The position numbers and the translations under genes are program-made. Positions 43,226-51,651 of a stretch of DNA of 64,000 bases are shown one piece after another. Source of the DNA: Roseburia_C sp031555935 (GTDB lineage: Bacteria > Bacillota > Clostridia > Lachnospirales > Lachnospiraceae); assembly GCA_031555935.1 (NCBI GenBank), contig JAVBTX010000008.1:124001-188000 (forward strand). Reading direction: 5' to 3'. Below the pieces are notes generated by a model. The model was not told where the DNA came from, searched no databases, and saw nothing but the letters and a program-made list of their open reading frames with translations. The stretch's first letter is position 1. Each line of letters begins with the position of its first letter.

Positions 43226-44357
43226 GTGGTAGAACTAGATTTATATCGAACAAAATTAGGAACCTATAAGGCTCCACTGCAGGAAGTGAGGGATTCACTT
43301 TGACCTCGCTAATAAGGCAAAGCGAATAGAAGAACTAGAACGTGAAATGGAAGCTCCCGATTTTTGGGATGACCCCGAAGTTTCACAACGAAAAATGAAA
43401 GAGCTAAAAGGCTATAAAGACGACGTAGAAATATGTCAGAATTTAGAAACAAAGCTAGATGATATTGCCACCTTAATCGAAATGGGTGACGAAGAAAATG
43501 ATCCAGAGATTGTTGTCGAAGTAGAGCAAGAGGTACGGGAATACGAAGAGGCATTTGAAACCATTCGAATCAAGACCTTGCTATCAGGTGAATATGACCG
43601 CAATAATGCCATCGTATCGCTTCATGCGGGAGCTGGCGGAACGGAGTCCTGCGACTGGTCTTCCATGCTGTACCGGATGTACACCAGGTGGGCCTCAGAT
43701 AAAGGTTTTGAGGTAGAAGTGATTGACTCCTTAGATGGTGATGAAGCTGGTATCAAATCAATTACCTTTGAGGTGCGTGGTGAGAATGCATATGGCTACT
43801 TGAAATCCGAGCATGGAGTTCACCGCTTGGTTCGAATTTCACCATTTAATGCGGCGGGCAAACGCCAGACCTCATTTGTATCATGTGATGTTATGCCAGA
43901 TATTGAAGATGATATTGATATTGAAGTGAAGGATGAGGACATAAGAATTGATACCTATCGAGCCAGCGGAGCCGGCGGACAGCATATCAATAAGACCTCC
44001 TCGGCGATTCGAATCACCCATTTTCCAAGTGGTATCGTGGTTACTTGCCAGAACGAACGCTCCCAGCATATGAATAAAGACAAAGCGATGCAGATGTTAA
44101 AGGCAAAGCTGTATCTGTTAAGACAGCAGGAGAATGCCAATAAGGCAGCGGGCATTCGTGGTGAGGTAAGCGAGATTGGCTGGGGCAATCAGATTCGTTC
44201 CTATGTCATGCAGCCATATACGATGGTCAAGGACCACCGCAACGGTACCGAGACGGGAAATGTCGATAGCGTGATGGATGGTAAGATTGACATATTTATC
44301 AATGGCTATTTGAAATGGTGTTCCTTGGGGTGTCCGGATAAGATGGAGGAAGCATAA
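43226..44357 (+). CDS. prfB: Peptide chain release factor 2, programmed +1 frameshift
   Basis: 376 residues after a +1 shift. The first 25 codons start at GTG 43226 (GGTGAT just upstream; an in-frame stop lies at 43202) and end at TGA 43301. Skipping one base joins them to the long frame from 43302. Together the N-terminus reads VELDLYRTKLGTYKAPLQEVRDSL then DLANKAKRIEELER, as in RF2. The stop-codon-reading SPF (VRISPFNAAGKRQTSF) and the hydrolytic GGQ (GAGGQHINKTSSA) are present. RF2 reads UGA and UAA, so the UGA shift gives autoregulation. The recoding signal is listed separately. Confidence 0.95.
43286..43304 (+). promoter_or_regulatory. prfB: prfB recoding site
   Basis: AGGG at 43289 acts as an internal Shine-Dalgarno ahead of the slippery CTT TGA C (43298-43304). 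The six-base gap to the slippery codon is slightly longer than in E. coli. The arrangement is the established RF2 autoregulation signal. Confidence 0.9.
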
Positions 44358-45116
44358 ATGGAAGCAATTCTGATACCAGTCATTGTTCTGCTGGTTCTTT
44401 TGCTGGTGATTTTAATTATAATTGCAATCATAAAAAGGAAGGTTGAGCAGTTTTCAACCTCCTTGTTTGGGACAAAGTCACTTGCCGAGGGCTGGCAGCG
44501 TCAGACCAAGGACCTGGCCGTAACACCGAAGTCGGTATCAGGAATGACACGGCTATTAGAACCGCAGATACAACGGGATTTTCCGGAATTTAACTGGGTT
44601 CAGTTTAAGAATAAGGCTGAAAATATGCTGGTGTCAGCATTGACAGCCATTTCCGAAAATAATTTAGATTTACTGCAAGAATCCACGCCGGAACTAAGAA
44701 GTCAGGTTGCCAATCGAATCAATGCCAATCAGACGGAGGGAATTACGGAAGTGTATCAGCAGATACATATTCACCAAACCGAGATAACGAGGTATGAGAA
44801 GAAACAGGGCAAATGTATTATTACCCTGCAAAGTGCGGTGCAGCATCTTCACTATCAGGAACAAGCAGGGAAACGAATATCAGGTTCCCACGAATTATTA
44901 GAGCAGACCAAGTATAATATAGAGTTGATGTATCTGCAAAATGCTGAAGCAGCCAACATGGACCGTTCCCTTGGAATGACCTGCCCGAGCTGCGGAGCGC
45001 CAGTTGTAACATTAGGGGAAAAAAGGTGTGAGTATTGCGGCAGTGCAATCACGCCTGTGAATGTACAGGTGTGGAATTTGCAGCGTTTTTATGAGGTGGA
45101 TTACCACCGGGTATAA
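44358..45116 (+). CDS. Membrane-anchored Tim44-like protein with a zinc ribbon
   Basis: 252 residues starting on the base after the prfB stop. A single N-terminal membrane segment (about 3-25, IPVIVLLVLLLVILIIIAIIK) is followed by a Tim44-like domain (about 60-170: FPEFNWVQFKNKAENMLVSALTAISENN). The C-terminus has a zinc ribbon (CPSCG...CEYCG). Tim44-like domains in bacteria are poorly understood. The zinc ribbon resembles those of the next two genes, so the products may form one membrane complex. Confidence 0.75.
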   Translation: MEAILIPVIVLLVLLLVILIIIAIIKRKVEQFSTSLFGTKSLAEGWQRQTKDLAVTPKSVSGMTRLLEPQIQRDFPEFNWVQFKNKAENMLVSALTAISENNLDLLQESTPELRSQVANRINANQTEGITEVYQQIHIHQTEITRYEKKQGKCIITLQSAVQHLHYQEQAGKRISGSHELLEQTKYNIELMYLQNAEAANMDRSLGMTCPSCGAPVVTLGEKRCEYCGSAITPVNVQVWNLQRFYEVDYHRV

Positions 45117-45174
45117 GATTCCTTCTCGCGACAAAAGTGTCGCAAGAAGAAACTGAAAATAGGAGGAAGAGAAC

Positions 45175-46443
45175 ATGGGATTAATTAAAGCAGTAGTGGA
45201 TGCAGTCAGCGGAACATTAGCCGATCAGTGGCTAGAGGTATATGAGCCGGATGATATGGGAGACCAGACCGTTTTTGCCAGAGGGAAAATGATTCGCCGT
45301 GATGGCAATACCAAAGGAACGCCGGATACGATATCCAATGGTTCTGTGATTCATGTATATGACAATCAGTTTATGATGTTAGTTGATGGTGGAAAGATTG
45401 TCGATTATACGGCTGAGCCGGGATATTACAAAGTAGACAATTCCTCTTTACCGTCTTTATTTAATGGACAGCTAAAGGACACACTCAAGGATTCTTTCCA
45501 GAGAATCAAATTTGGCGGTCAGACACCAACGATGCAGAAGGTATTCTACATCAATCTCCAGGAAATCAAGGGAATCAAATTTGGCACCAGAAATCCAATC
45601 AACTATTTTGATACATTTTATAATGCCGAATTATTCTTGCGGGCACATGGAACATATTCCATAAAAATCGTTGACCCAATTCGATTTTATTCCGAAGCAA
45701 TTCCACGTAATAAAGAACAGGTAGAAATTACTGATATTAATGAGCAATATATCTCAGAGTTCTTAGAGGCATTGCAAGCATCCATCAATCAGCTTTCGGC
45801 TGAAGGCACACGGATTTCATTTGTACCGTCAAAAGGTCGTGAGCTAAGCAAATATATGGCAGAAACGCTTGATGAAGAGTGGAATCAGATGCGTGGTATG
45901 GAAGTGCAGGCAGTTGGTATTGCCAGCATCTCCTACGATGAAGAGTCAACCAAGTTAATCAATATGCGTAACCAAGGTGCAATGCTAAGTGACCCGACTG
46001 TACGTGAAGGATATGTGCAAGGTGCAGTTGCGCGAGGCATGGAAGCAGCTGGCAGCAATGCGAATGGCAGCATGGCTGGCTTTATGGGTGTTGGCATGGG
46101 TATGCAGACTGGTGGAACGATGATGAACGCAACCTCCCAGACCAATCTAGCGCAGATGCAGATGCAGCAGAATCAGAATCAGGCACAGGTGACACCGGCA
46201 GCAGCATCCACGGGTGGATGGGCTTGTGAATGCGGAGCAACAAGTAATACCGGTAAATTCTGTAGTGAATGTGGCAAGCCACAGCCAGTCAGCAAAAACT
46301 GGACTTGCGAGTGTGGTGCAAGTAACACGGGTAAATTCTGTAGTGAATGCGGAAAGCCAGCACCTGCCGGCGACTGGACCTGTGAATGTGGAACTGTTAA
46401 CAGTGGTAAATTCTGCGGTAATTGCGGAAAGTCACGTTCATAA
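45175..46443 (+). CDS. SPFH-domain protein with three C-terminal zinc ribbons (YdjI-like)
   Basis: 422 residues; AGGAGGAAG upstream. N-terminal SPFH (band-7) domain: MGLIKAVVDAVSGTLADQWLEVYEPDDM and later AIPRNKEQVEITDINEQYISEFLEAL. Its start resembles the virion-core-protein-like YdjI branch. A Gly/Met-rich linker (SNANGSMAGFMGVGMGMQTGG) is followed by three CxC-x(n)-CxxC ribbons (CECGATSNTGKFCSECG and two more). In Bacillus YdjI is a soluble partner of YdjG and YdjH in the PspA membrane-stress system; the same three domain types are adjacent here. Confidence 0.85.
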   Translation: MGLIKAVVDAVSGTLADQWLEVYEPDDMGDQTVFARGKMIRRDGNTKGTPDTISNGSVIHVYDNQFMMLVDGGKIVDYTAEPGYYKVDNSSLPSLFNGQLKDTLKDSFQRIKFGGQTPTMQKVFYINLQEIKGIKFGTRNPINYFDTFYNAELFLRAHGTYSIKIVDPIRFYSEAIPRNKEQVEITDINEQYISEFLEALQASINQLSAEGTRISFVPSKGRELSKYMAETLDEEWNQMRGMEVQAVGIASISYDEESTKLINMRNQGAMLSDPTVREGYVQGAVARGMEAAGSNANGSMAGFMGVGMGMQTGGTMMNATSQTNLAQMQMQQNQNQAQVTPAAASTGGWACECGATSNTGKFCSECGKPQPVSKNWTCECGASNTGKFCSECGKPAPAGDWTCECGTVNSGKFCGNCGKSRS

Positions 46444-46458
46444 TCAAGGGGGAAATAC

Positions 46459-47532
46459 ATGTCGGTAATAAGCTTTAAATGTCCGAATTGTGATGGTGAA
46501 CTGATATTTGACCCAGCCAGCGGAAAATATAAATGTGAGTATTGTGCCTCACCATTTTCCCAACAAGAGCTAGATGCAATGCAGCCAGCGGCCTCCACGG
46601 AGGAAAGTTCCTCCCGAAATACGGAGGATAGTCCCCGGGATGGTACGGCGACAGACTCCGGCGAGGCGGTTGTATATACCTGCCCAAGCTGTGGTGCCGA
46701 GGTTGTAACTGATGCTACAACAGCGGCGACCTTCTGTTATTATTGCCACAATCCAGTGGTGCTTGGTGGCCGTGTTTCGGGAGAATTTCTGCCGGATAAG
46801 ATTATTCCATTTAAAATTGACAAAAAAGAGGCTGAGAAAAAGTTCCTTGAGTATGTCGGAAAAAAGAAATTTGTCCCACGAGCCTTTTTTAATAAGAGCC
46901 AGATAGACAAAATAACCGGTGTGTATTTCCCATACTGGTTATACGACACTCAGTTAAAAGGTCAGATGCAGGCGGAGGCAACTCAGGTCCGGGTATGGCG
47001 CGCCGGTGATGTGGAATACACCGAAACAAAATTGTATCATGTGGAACGTGAAGGCGATGTTGAACTAAAAAACAGAACCGAAAATGCGTTGCAAAAAGCA
47101 AATAAAACACTGGTAGAAGGCGTACTTCCATATGAATTAGATGCTGCCAAAGAATTTACGATGGGCTACCTGTCTGGTTTTCAGGCCGAAAAAAGAGACA
47201 TCGAGAATGCCAGCATAGCGGGACAGCTAAAGGCAGAAATGAATGAATATGGTGAGAATTTGATACGTGATACAATTCAAGGATATAGCCGTGTCAAGGT
47301 TAGGAGCAAGAATTTTCAGGTAAAAAGCGAGACTTGGAAATATACGCTGCTACCAGTCTGGACCGTGACTTATCGTGGCAGAAATGACAAGACATATTAC
47401 TTCTCGTTAAATGGTCAGACCGGAAAAGTGTTTGGCGAGCTTCCGATTGACTATAAAAAATTAGCAATGGTAAGCGGGATTGTATCGGCTTGTGTTTTAG
47501 CGCTAGGACTGATAGGAGGGTATTTCATATGA
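46459..47532 (+). CDS. Zinc-ribbon membrane protein (YdjG-like)
   Basis: 357 residues; GGGGGA upstream. Two N-terminal zinc ribbons (CPNCDGELIFD...CEYC at about 8-30; CPSCGAEVV...CYYC at about 74-95). The middle has IIPFKIDKKEAEKKFLEYVGKKKFVPRAFF and YFPYWLYDTQLKG. The last 20 residues form one membrane segment (VSGIVSACVLALGLIGGYF). Size and order match YdjG of Bacillus. Its stop overlaps the next start by ATGA. Confidence 0.75.
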   Translation: MSVISFKCPNCDGELIFDPASGKYKCEYCASPFSQQELDAMQPAASTEESSSRNTEDSPRDGTATDSGEAVVYTCPSCGAEVVTDATTAATFCYYCHNPVVLGGRVSGEFLPDKIIPFKIDKKEAEKKFLEYVGKKKFVPRAFFNKSQIDKITGVYFPYWLYDTQLKGQMQAEATQVRVWRAGDVEYTETKLYHVEREGDVELKNRTENALQKANKTLVEGVLPYELDAAKEFTMGYLSGFQAEKRDIENASIAGQLKAEMNEYGENLIRDTIQGYSRVKVRSKNFQVKSETWKYTLLPVWTVTYRGRNDKTYYFSLNGQTGKVFGELPIDYKKLAMVSGIVSACVLALGLIGGYFI

Positions 47533-48365
47533 TGAAAAAAATTAGCAGAATCATAGTATTATCCTTACTGATTAGTGTGATGAGCTTTGGTACGAACGTA
47601 TTTGCGGCTGAAGGTAAGGTGACCGATAATGCCGGATTGTTGTCAGAATCAGAAATATCGAGGATTAATGATAAAATAACAGAGCTGGAAAATGAAACCG
47701 GCTGGGAAATATTTGTCGTAACGACGGAACAAGCCAATGGTTTGACCACAACTGCTTATAATGAATCATGGCTGGATGAAAATCTACAGGGTGATAATGG
47801 TGTTTCTTATATTATTGATATGGATAACCGCGAGTTCGATATGGCAACTACTGGTGATGCGATATACTATCTGATTGATACGCGGATTTCAGATATCATG
47901 GATGCCGGTGGTGATTGTATCAGTGAGGGTGACTATGCCGGAACATTTTTGGCAATGTTGAACAAAACGGGAAGTTACTACAAGGCGGGAATTCCAAAAG
48001 ACCAGTATACATATGATTCAGATACCGGAAATATTGTTCCTTATCAGGAGCCAAAACAAATCAAGTGGTACGAAGCATTGATTGCGGTGGCCTTGGCAGC
48101 AGGCGCATTTGGTATTACCTTTGGTGCTGTTACTGGTAAATATCGTTTGAAATGGGGAAAACATAAATATGATTACAGAGCAAATTCGATAATAGATTTG
48201 ACGAATAAAGAAGACCGTTTTGTGAATCAGATTGTAACCAAACGTCATATTCCGAAGAATGATAGCATCAGTTCTGGTGGTAGCCGTAGTAGTGGCAGCC
48301 GCAGTACGGTACATACCGGTTCTGGTGGGCGAAGCTATGGCGGAGGCGGCGGACGGAAATTCTAA
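47529..48365 (+). CDS. TPM-domain membrane protein (YdjH/UPF0603-like)
   Basis: 278 residues from ATG 47529 (GGAGGG 8 bases upstream, coupled by ATGA). A signal peptide ends near VFAA. The TPM domain (about 28-170) starts GKVTDNAGLLSESEISRINDKITELENETGWEIFVVTTEQANG. A membrane segment follows (about 183-205, WYEALIAVALAAGAFGITFGAVTG), then a basic cytosolic tail ending in Gly/Ser-rich GSGGRSYGGGGGRKF. TPM domains occur in the Bacillus YdjH protein and in Psp-like envelope-stress systems. With its neighbours it suggests a YdjGHI-like module. Confidence 0.85.
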   Translation: MMKKISRIIVLSLLISVMSFGTNVFAAEGKVTDNAGLLSESEISRINDKITELENETGWEIFVVTTEQANGLTTTAYNESWLDENLQGDNGVSYIIDMDNREFDMATTGDAIYYLIDTRISDIMDAGGDCISEGDYAGTFLAMLNKTGSYYKAGIPKDQYTYDSDTGNIVPYQEPKQIKWYEALIAVALAAGAFGITFGAVTGKYRLKWGKHKYDYRANSIIDLTNKEDRFVNQIVTKRHIPKNDSISSGGSRSSGSRSTVHTGSGGRSYGGGGGRKF

Positions 48366-48377
48366 ATTTATTAATAA

Positions 48378-48407
48378 GGATGGGCGAGTTGCAGAAGCAG
48401 CTCGTCC
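48378..48407 (+). terminator. Possible terminator after the TPM gene
   Basis: GGGCGAGTTGC / GCAGCTCGTCC stem (11 bp with G-U pairs) and loop AGAA. It has no T run, so it may be a stable 3' end structure instead. Confidence 0.35.
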
Positions 48408-48439
48408 ATATCTGGTATTTGGTAAAGGTTGAAAAGCAC

Positions 48440-48468
48440 TTGCAGGCTTCCCGAAATTGTGATATTAT
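48440..48468 (+). promoter_or_regulatory. Promoter of the ACT-hom operon
   Basis: TTGCAG, 17-base spacer, TATTAT. The predicted start of transcription is near 48475, about 110 bases before the ACT gene. Confidence 0.65.
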
Positions 48469-48512
48469 CTTCCACATAAGCACAGTTGTTTTTGTCAGAC
48501 AAACAAGCGCAC

Positions 48513-48564
48513 TGTATGTTGAATACAATGTGTAACATATAAGCGCGCTTGTATGTTACATACA
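48513..48564. promoter_or_regulatory. Paired palindromes upstream of the ACT-domain gene
   Basis: TGTATGTTGAATACA (48513-48527) and TGTATGTTACATACA (48550-48564, perfect) are 37 bases apart centre to centre. Both lie in direct repeats preceded by AAGCGC. Between them, 48531-48560 also forms a long near-perfect palindrome with core AAGCGCGCTT. They lie downstream of the promoter, where bound protein could block transcription. The binder is unknown; the HTH of the next gene is a candidate. Confidence 0.6.
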
Positions 48565-48587
48565 AAGTATATCATTGGAGGAATCAT

Positions 48588-49031
48588 ATGGCAGAGAATA
48601 CAAAATTCTTTGTGTTAAAGGAAAAAGCCGTACCAGAGGTTCTGTTAAAGGTGGTTGAAGCAAAACGCTTAATCGAATCCAAAAAGGTAACCTCAGTACA
48701 AGAGGCGACGGAAAAGGTTGACATTAGCCGGAGTTCCTTTTATAAATATAAGGATGATATTTTTCCATTTCATGATAATGTCAGAGGAAAAACAATAACA
48801 ATGGTGATACAGTTAGATGATGAGCCAGGCTTGCTATCAGAGGTTTTGAATATCATTGCCAGATTTCATGCCAACATCCTGACCATCCATCAAGCGATAC
48901 CGGTAAATGGCATCGCGTCATTGACGCTGAGCATTGATATTTTACCAGAAACTGGAGACCCGGCCTTAATGGTAGATGTCATTAATGGAACACCGGGTAT
49001 ACAATATGTGAAAATACTAGCTAGAGAGTGA
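48588..49031 (+). CDS. pheB: ACT-domain protein (PheB/UPF0735 type)
   Basis: 147 residues from ATG 48588 (GGAGG 6 bases upstream). The N-terminus contains an HTH-like stretch (KKVTSVQEATEKVDISRSSFYKYKDDIFPF) and the C-terminal half is an ACT domain (ITMVIQLDDEPGLLSEVLNIIARFHANILTIHQAIPVNGIASLTLSIDI). ACT domains bind amino acids. The protein is usually encoded beside hom in Firmicutes, and was historically labelled PheB. A role as an amino-acid-sensing regulator of the hom operon is an inference. Confidence 0.88.
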   Translation: MAENTKFFVLKEKAVPEVLLKVVEAKRLIESKKVTSVQEATEKVDISRSSFYKYKDDIFPFHDNVRGKTITMVIQLDDEPGLLSEVLNIIARFHANILTIHQAIPVNGIASLTLSIDILPETGDPALMVDVINGTPGIQYVKILARE

Positions 49032-49035
49032 GAAG

Positions 49036-49088
49036 GTTGAACAAAAATGCGTGTTCAACTATTGATTTAAGAGCGCGTCGCAACGCGC
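49036..49088 (+). promoter_or_regulatory. Two hairpins and a 7-codon mini-ORF between ACT and hom
   Basis: GTTGAAC / GTTCAAC (49036-49059) and GCGCGT / ACGCGC (49073-49088) can form two stems. Between them ATG 49047 begins a 7-codon ORF (MRVQLLI, stop 49068-49070), with AGAAGG 10 bases upstream. The second stem ends 3 bases before the hom ATG, which has no good ribosome site. Function is inferred only. Confidence 0.4.
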
Positions 49089-49091
49089 AGA

Positions 49092-50306
49092 ATGGATAAA
49101 ACAATGATTAAAGCAGCAGTAATGGGATATGGAACCATCGGTTCCGGAGTAGTAGAGGTACTAGAAACAAATCATGACAGCATCGCGAAGCGTGCCGGTC
49201 AGGAGATAGACGTAAAATACGTTCTTGATTTAAGAGAATTTCCAGGTGACCCGATTCAGGATAAAATCGTTCATGATTATCAGGCGATTGTCAATGATCC
49301 AGAAGTGTCAATTGTCGTTGAAACAATGGGCGGGGTAGAGCCAGCCTATACATTCGTAAAAGCAATGTTAGAAGCAGGAAAACATGTCACCACTTCCAAC
49401 AAGGCATTAGTCGCAGAAAAAGGAGCCGAGCTGATTGCTCTGGCAAAAGAAAAAAATGTAAACTTCTTATTTGAAGCCAGCGTAGGTGGCGGTATTCCGA
49501 TTATTCGTCCGTTGAACTCTTGTTTAACAGCGGATGAAATCGAAGAAATTACTGGTATTTTAAATGGAACAACCAATTATATGATGACCAAAATGACCAG
49601 TGAAGGTTCGGAGTTTGATGATGTTTTAAAGGATGCCCAGAATAAGGGATATGCCGAAAAAGACCCAACTGCCGATATCGAGGGACATGATGCTTGCCGT
49701 AAAATAGCTATTTTAACATCCTTAGTATGCGGACAGCAGGTAGACTTCAATGATATTCATACTGAAGGAATCACCAAAATCACTGCAACCGACATAAGAT
49801 ATGCAAAAGCAATGGGCCGTGTCATCAAGCTATTAGCAAGCAGTAAAAAAGTCGGCGACAGCTACTGTGCAATGGTAGCACCATGTATGTTGGCAGAGGA
49901 CCATCCGCTATATACCGTAAATGATGTTTTCAATGCCATTTTTGTACATGGAAATGTTTTGGGCGATGCCATGTTCTACGGCAGCGGTGCGGGAAAATTG
50001 CCAACCGCAAGTGCAGTAGTAGCAGATATGGTCGATATTGCCAAGCATTTAAACACCAACATTATGGTACAGTGGAGCTCAAAGAAAATAGAACTGGCTA
50101 GTTATAAAATAAACAGTAGCCGTTTCTTCGTTCGTACATCAGCGGATGAAGCAGCCGTAAAAGCCGCTTTTGCAGACGTGGAATTTGTCAAAGCCGAAGG
50201 CGTGAATGGTGAAATTGGTTTTGTAACAGCGAAAATGACAGAAGCAGAATATTTGGAAAAAGCAGCGAACTTAGCAAATATTTTGCAGATGATTCGGGTG
50301 AATTAA
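49092..50306 (+). CDS. hom: Homoserine dehydrogenase
   Basis: 404 residues. It reduces aspartate semialdehyde to homoserine with NAD(P)H, at the branch to threonine and methionine. The NAD-binding site is MGYGTIGSGVVEVLE, the catalytic core has GVEPAYTFVKAMLEAGKHVTTSNKALVAEKG and NGTTNYMMTKM, and DPTADIEGHDACRKIAIL contains the substrate-binding Asp and Lys. There is no separate C-terminal ACT domain, unlike many Firmicutes forms of about 430 residues; the adjacent ACT protein may supply regulation. The start could be ATG 49104 (second Met). Neither start has a good ribosome site. Confidence 0.95.
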   Translation: MDKTMIKAAVMGYGTIGSGVVEVLETNHDSIAKRAGQEIDVKYVLDLREFPGDPIQDKIVHDYQAIVNDPEVSIVVETMGGVEPAYTFVKAMLEAGKHVTTSNKALVAEKGAELIALAKEKNVNFLFEASVGGGIPIIRPLNSCLTADEIEEITGILNGTTNYMMTKMTSEGSEFDDVLKDAQNKGYAEKDPTADIEGHDACRKIAILTSLVCGQQVDFNDIHTEGITKITATDIRYAKAMGRVIKLLASSKKVGDSYCAMVAPCMLAEDHPLYTVNDVFNAIFVHGNVLGDAMFYGSGAGKLPTASAVVADMVDIAKHLNTNIMVQWSSKKIELASYKINSSRFFVRTSADEAAVKAAFADVEFVKAEGVNGEIGFVTAKMTEAEYLEKAANLANILQMIRVN

Positions 50307-50307
50307 G

Positions 50308-51510
50308 ATGAAGTACATTGTAATATTAGGTGATGGAATGGCCGATTGGCCAATTCCTGATTTGGGCGATAAGACCCCGTTGGCTTATGCCAAGACCCCT
50401 AAGATGGATGAACTGGCAAGTAAGGGTGAAATTGGCATGGTTCATACCATTCCCGAGGGAATGAGTCCGGGCAGTGATACTGCCAATCTATCGGTCTTAG
50501 GATATGACCCAAAGATTTATTATTCCGGTCGTTCGCCACTAGAAGCATTAAGCATTGGTGTGCCAATGACAGATACTGATATCGCAATCCGTTGTAATAT
50601 CATTACATTGTCAGAAGAAGACTGCACATATGAAGAACGTACCATCGTTGACCATAGTGCCAGTGAAATATCGACTGAGGATGCAGCCGTTTTATTAGAG
50701 GCAGTCCGCAAAGAATTAGAAACCGATATCTATAAATACTATGTTGGCACCAGCTATCGTCATCTGCTAATCTGGGATAAAGGACAAGTGGTAGATTTAG
50801 TACCACCGCATGATGTCTTGGGTAAAAAAACAGGCGACAATCTGCCACAGGACGAAGCTTTAAAAGAAATGATGAAAAAGAGCTATGATATATTAGTCAA
50901 TCATCCAATCAATATCGAACGCAAGAAAAGTGGTTTAAATCCAGCCAACTCCTGCTGGTTCTGGGGTGCGGGAACGAAACCGGCACTATCTTCATTTACC
51001 GAAAAAACCGGTTTGAAGGGTGCGATGATATCTGCCGTAGACCTGCTCAAAGGAATTGCCGTCGGTGCATCGATGAAGGTTATTGAGGTCGAAGGAGCCA
51101 ACGGCGGTTTACATACCAACTATGAAGGAAAAGCGAAGGCGGCGCTAACCGTGCTGACCGAAGATAATTATGATTTCGTCTATGTGCATTTAGAAGGACC
51201 CGACGAAATGGGTCATCAAGGCAGTCTGGAGCGAAAAATAGAAGCAATCGAAAATCTGGATGCCAGAATCATCCGGCCAATTGTTGAAGGTTTAGAATCA
51301 TCCGGAGAGGATTTCCGCGTCGTAATTCTGCCCGACCATCCAACGCCGGTGGCACTACGGACGCACACCGCGGACAATGTACCATATTTACTGTTTGACA
51401 GTACAAAGGTGCAGGAACATAGCTGGTGTTATAATGAAAAAGAGGCGGAAGCGTCGGGAAATCTAATTAGTGAAGGACATACATTAATAGACTATCTAAT
51501 CAATAGATAA
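50308..51510 (+). CDS. apgM: ApgM-like phosphoglycerate-mutase family protein, putative homoserine kinase
   Basis: 400 residues, start 1 base after the hom stop, with GGTGA upstream. The family is that of archaeal-type cofactor-independent phosphoglycerate mutase (YIVILGDGMADWP, metal site; GMSPGSDTANLSVLGYDP with the Ser nucleophile; VHLEGPDEMGHQGS; ILPDHPTPV). A subfamily encoded next to hom has been proposed as a homoserine kinase replacing ThrB. The tight hom linkage here favours that role over glycolysis. Sequence alone does not settle it. A terminator follows. Confidence 0.85.
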   Translation: MKYIVILGDGMADWPIPDLGDKTPLAYAKTPKMDELASKGEIGMVHTIPEGMSPGSDTANLSVLGYDPKIYYSGRSPLEALSIGVPMTDTDIAIRCNIITLSEEDCTYEERTIVDHSASEISTEDAAVLLEAVRKELETDIYKYYVGTSYRHLLIWDKGQVVDLVPPHDVLGKKTGDNLPQDEALKEMMKKSYDILVNHPINIERKKSGLNPANSCWFWGAGTKPALSSFTEKTGLKGAMISAVDLLKGIAVGASMKVIEVEGANGGLHTNYEGKAKAALTVLTEDNYDFVYVHLEGPDEMGHQGSLERKIEAIENLDARIIRPIVEGLESSGEDFRVVILPDHPTPVALRTHTADNVPYLLFDSTKVQEHSWCYNEKEAEASGNLISEGHTLIDYLINR

Positions 51511-51516
51511 TAGCAA

Positions 51517-51553
51517 GAAAATGCGGCAAAGCTACGGTGATGTCGCATTTTTG
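51517..51553 (+). terminator. Terminator of the hom-apgM genes
   Basis: AAAATGCGGCA / TGTCGCATTTTT stem with one G-U pair, followed by a T run. Confidence 0.85.
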
Positions 51554-51592
51554 GATTATAAAACAACATTATGTCTGCATGGACCAATGCGG

Positions 51593-51621
51593 TTGCGTAA
51601 TCGGATTCAGAGCTTTATAAT
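51593..51621 (+). promoter_or_regulatory. glpK: Promoter of glpK
   Basis: TTGCGT, 17-base spacer, TATAAT, about 30 bases before the glpK start. No cre site was identified by eye. Confidence 0.75.
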
Positions 51622-51651
51622 AGAAGTAGTTTACATTTGGGAGGGACGTAT

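Noticed and set aside
43347..44357. prfB as a gene starting at 43347 or as a frameshifted pseudogene
   Set aside because: The upstream zero-frame codons complete RF2 and the junction has the known recoding signal, so it is programmed and not broken.
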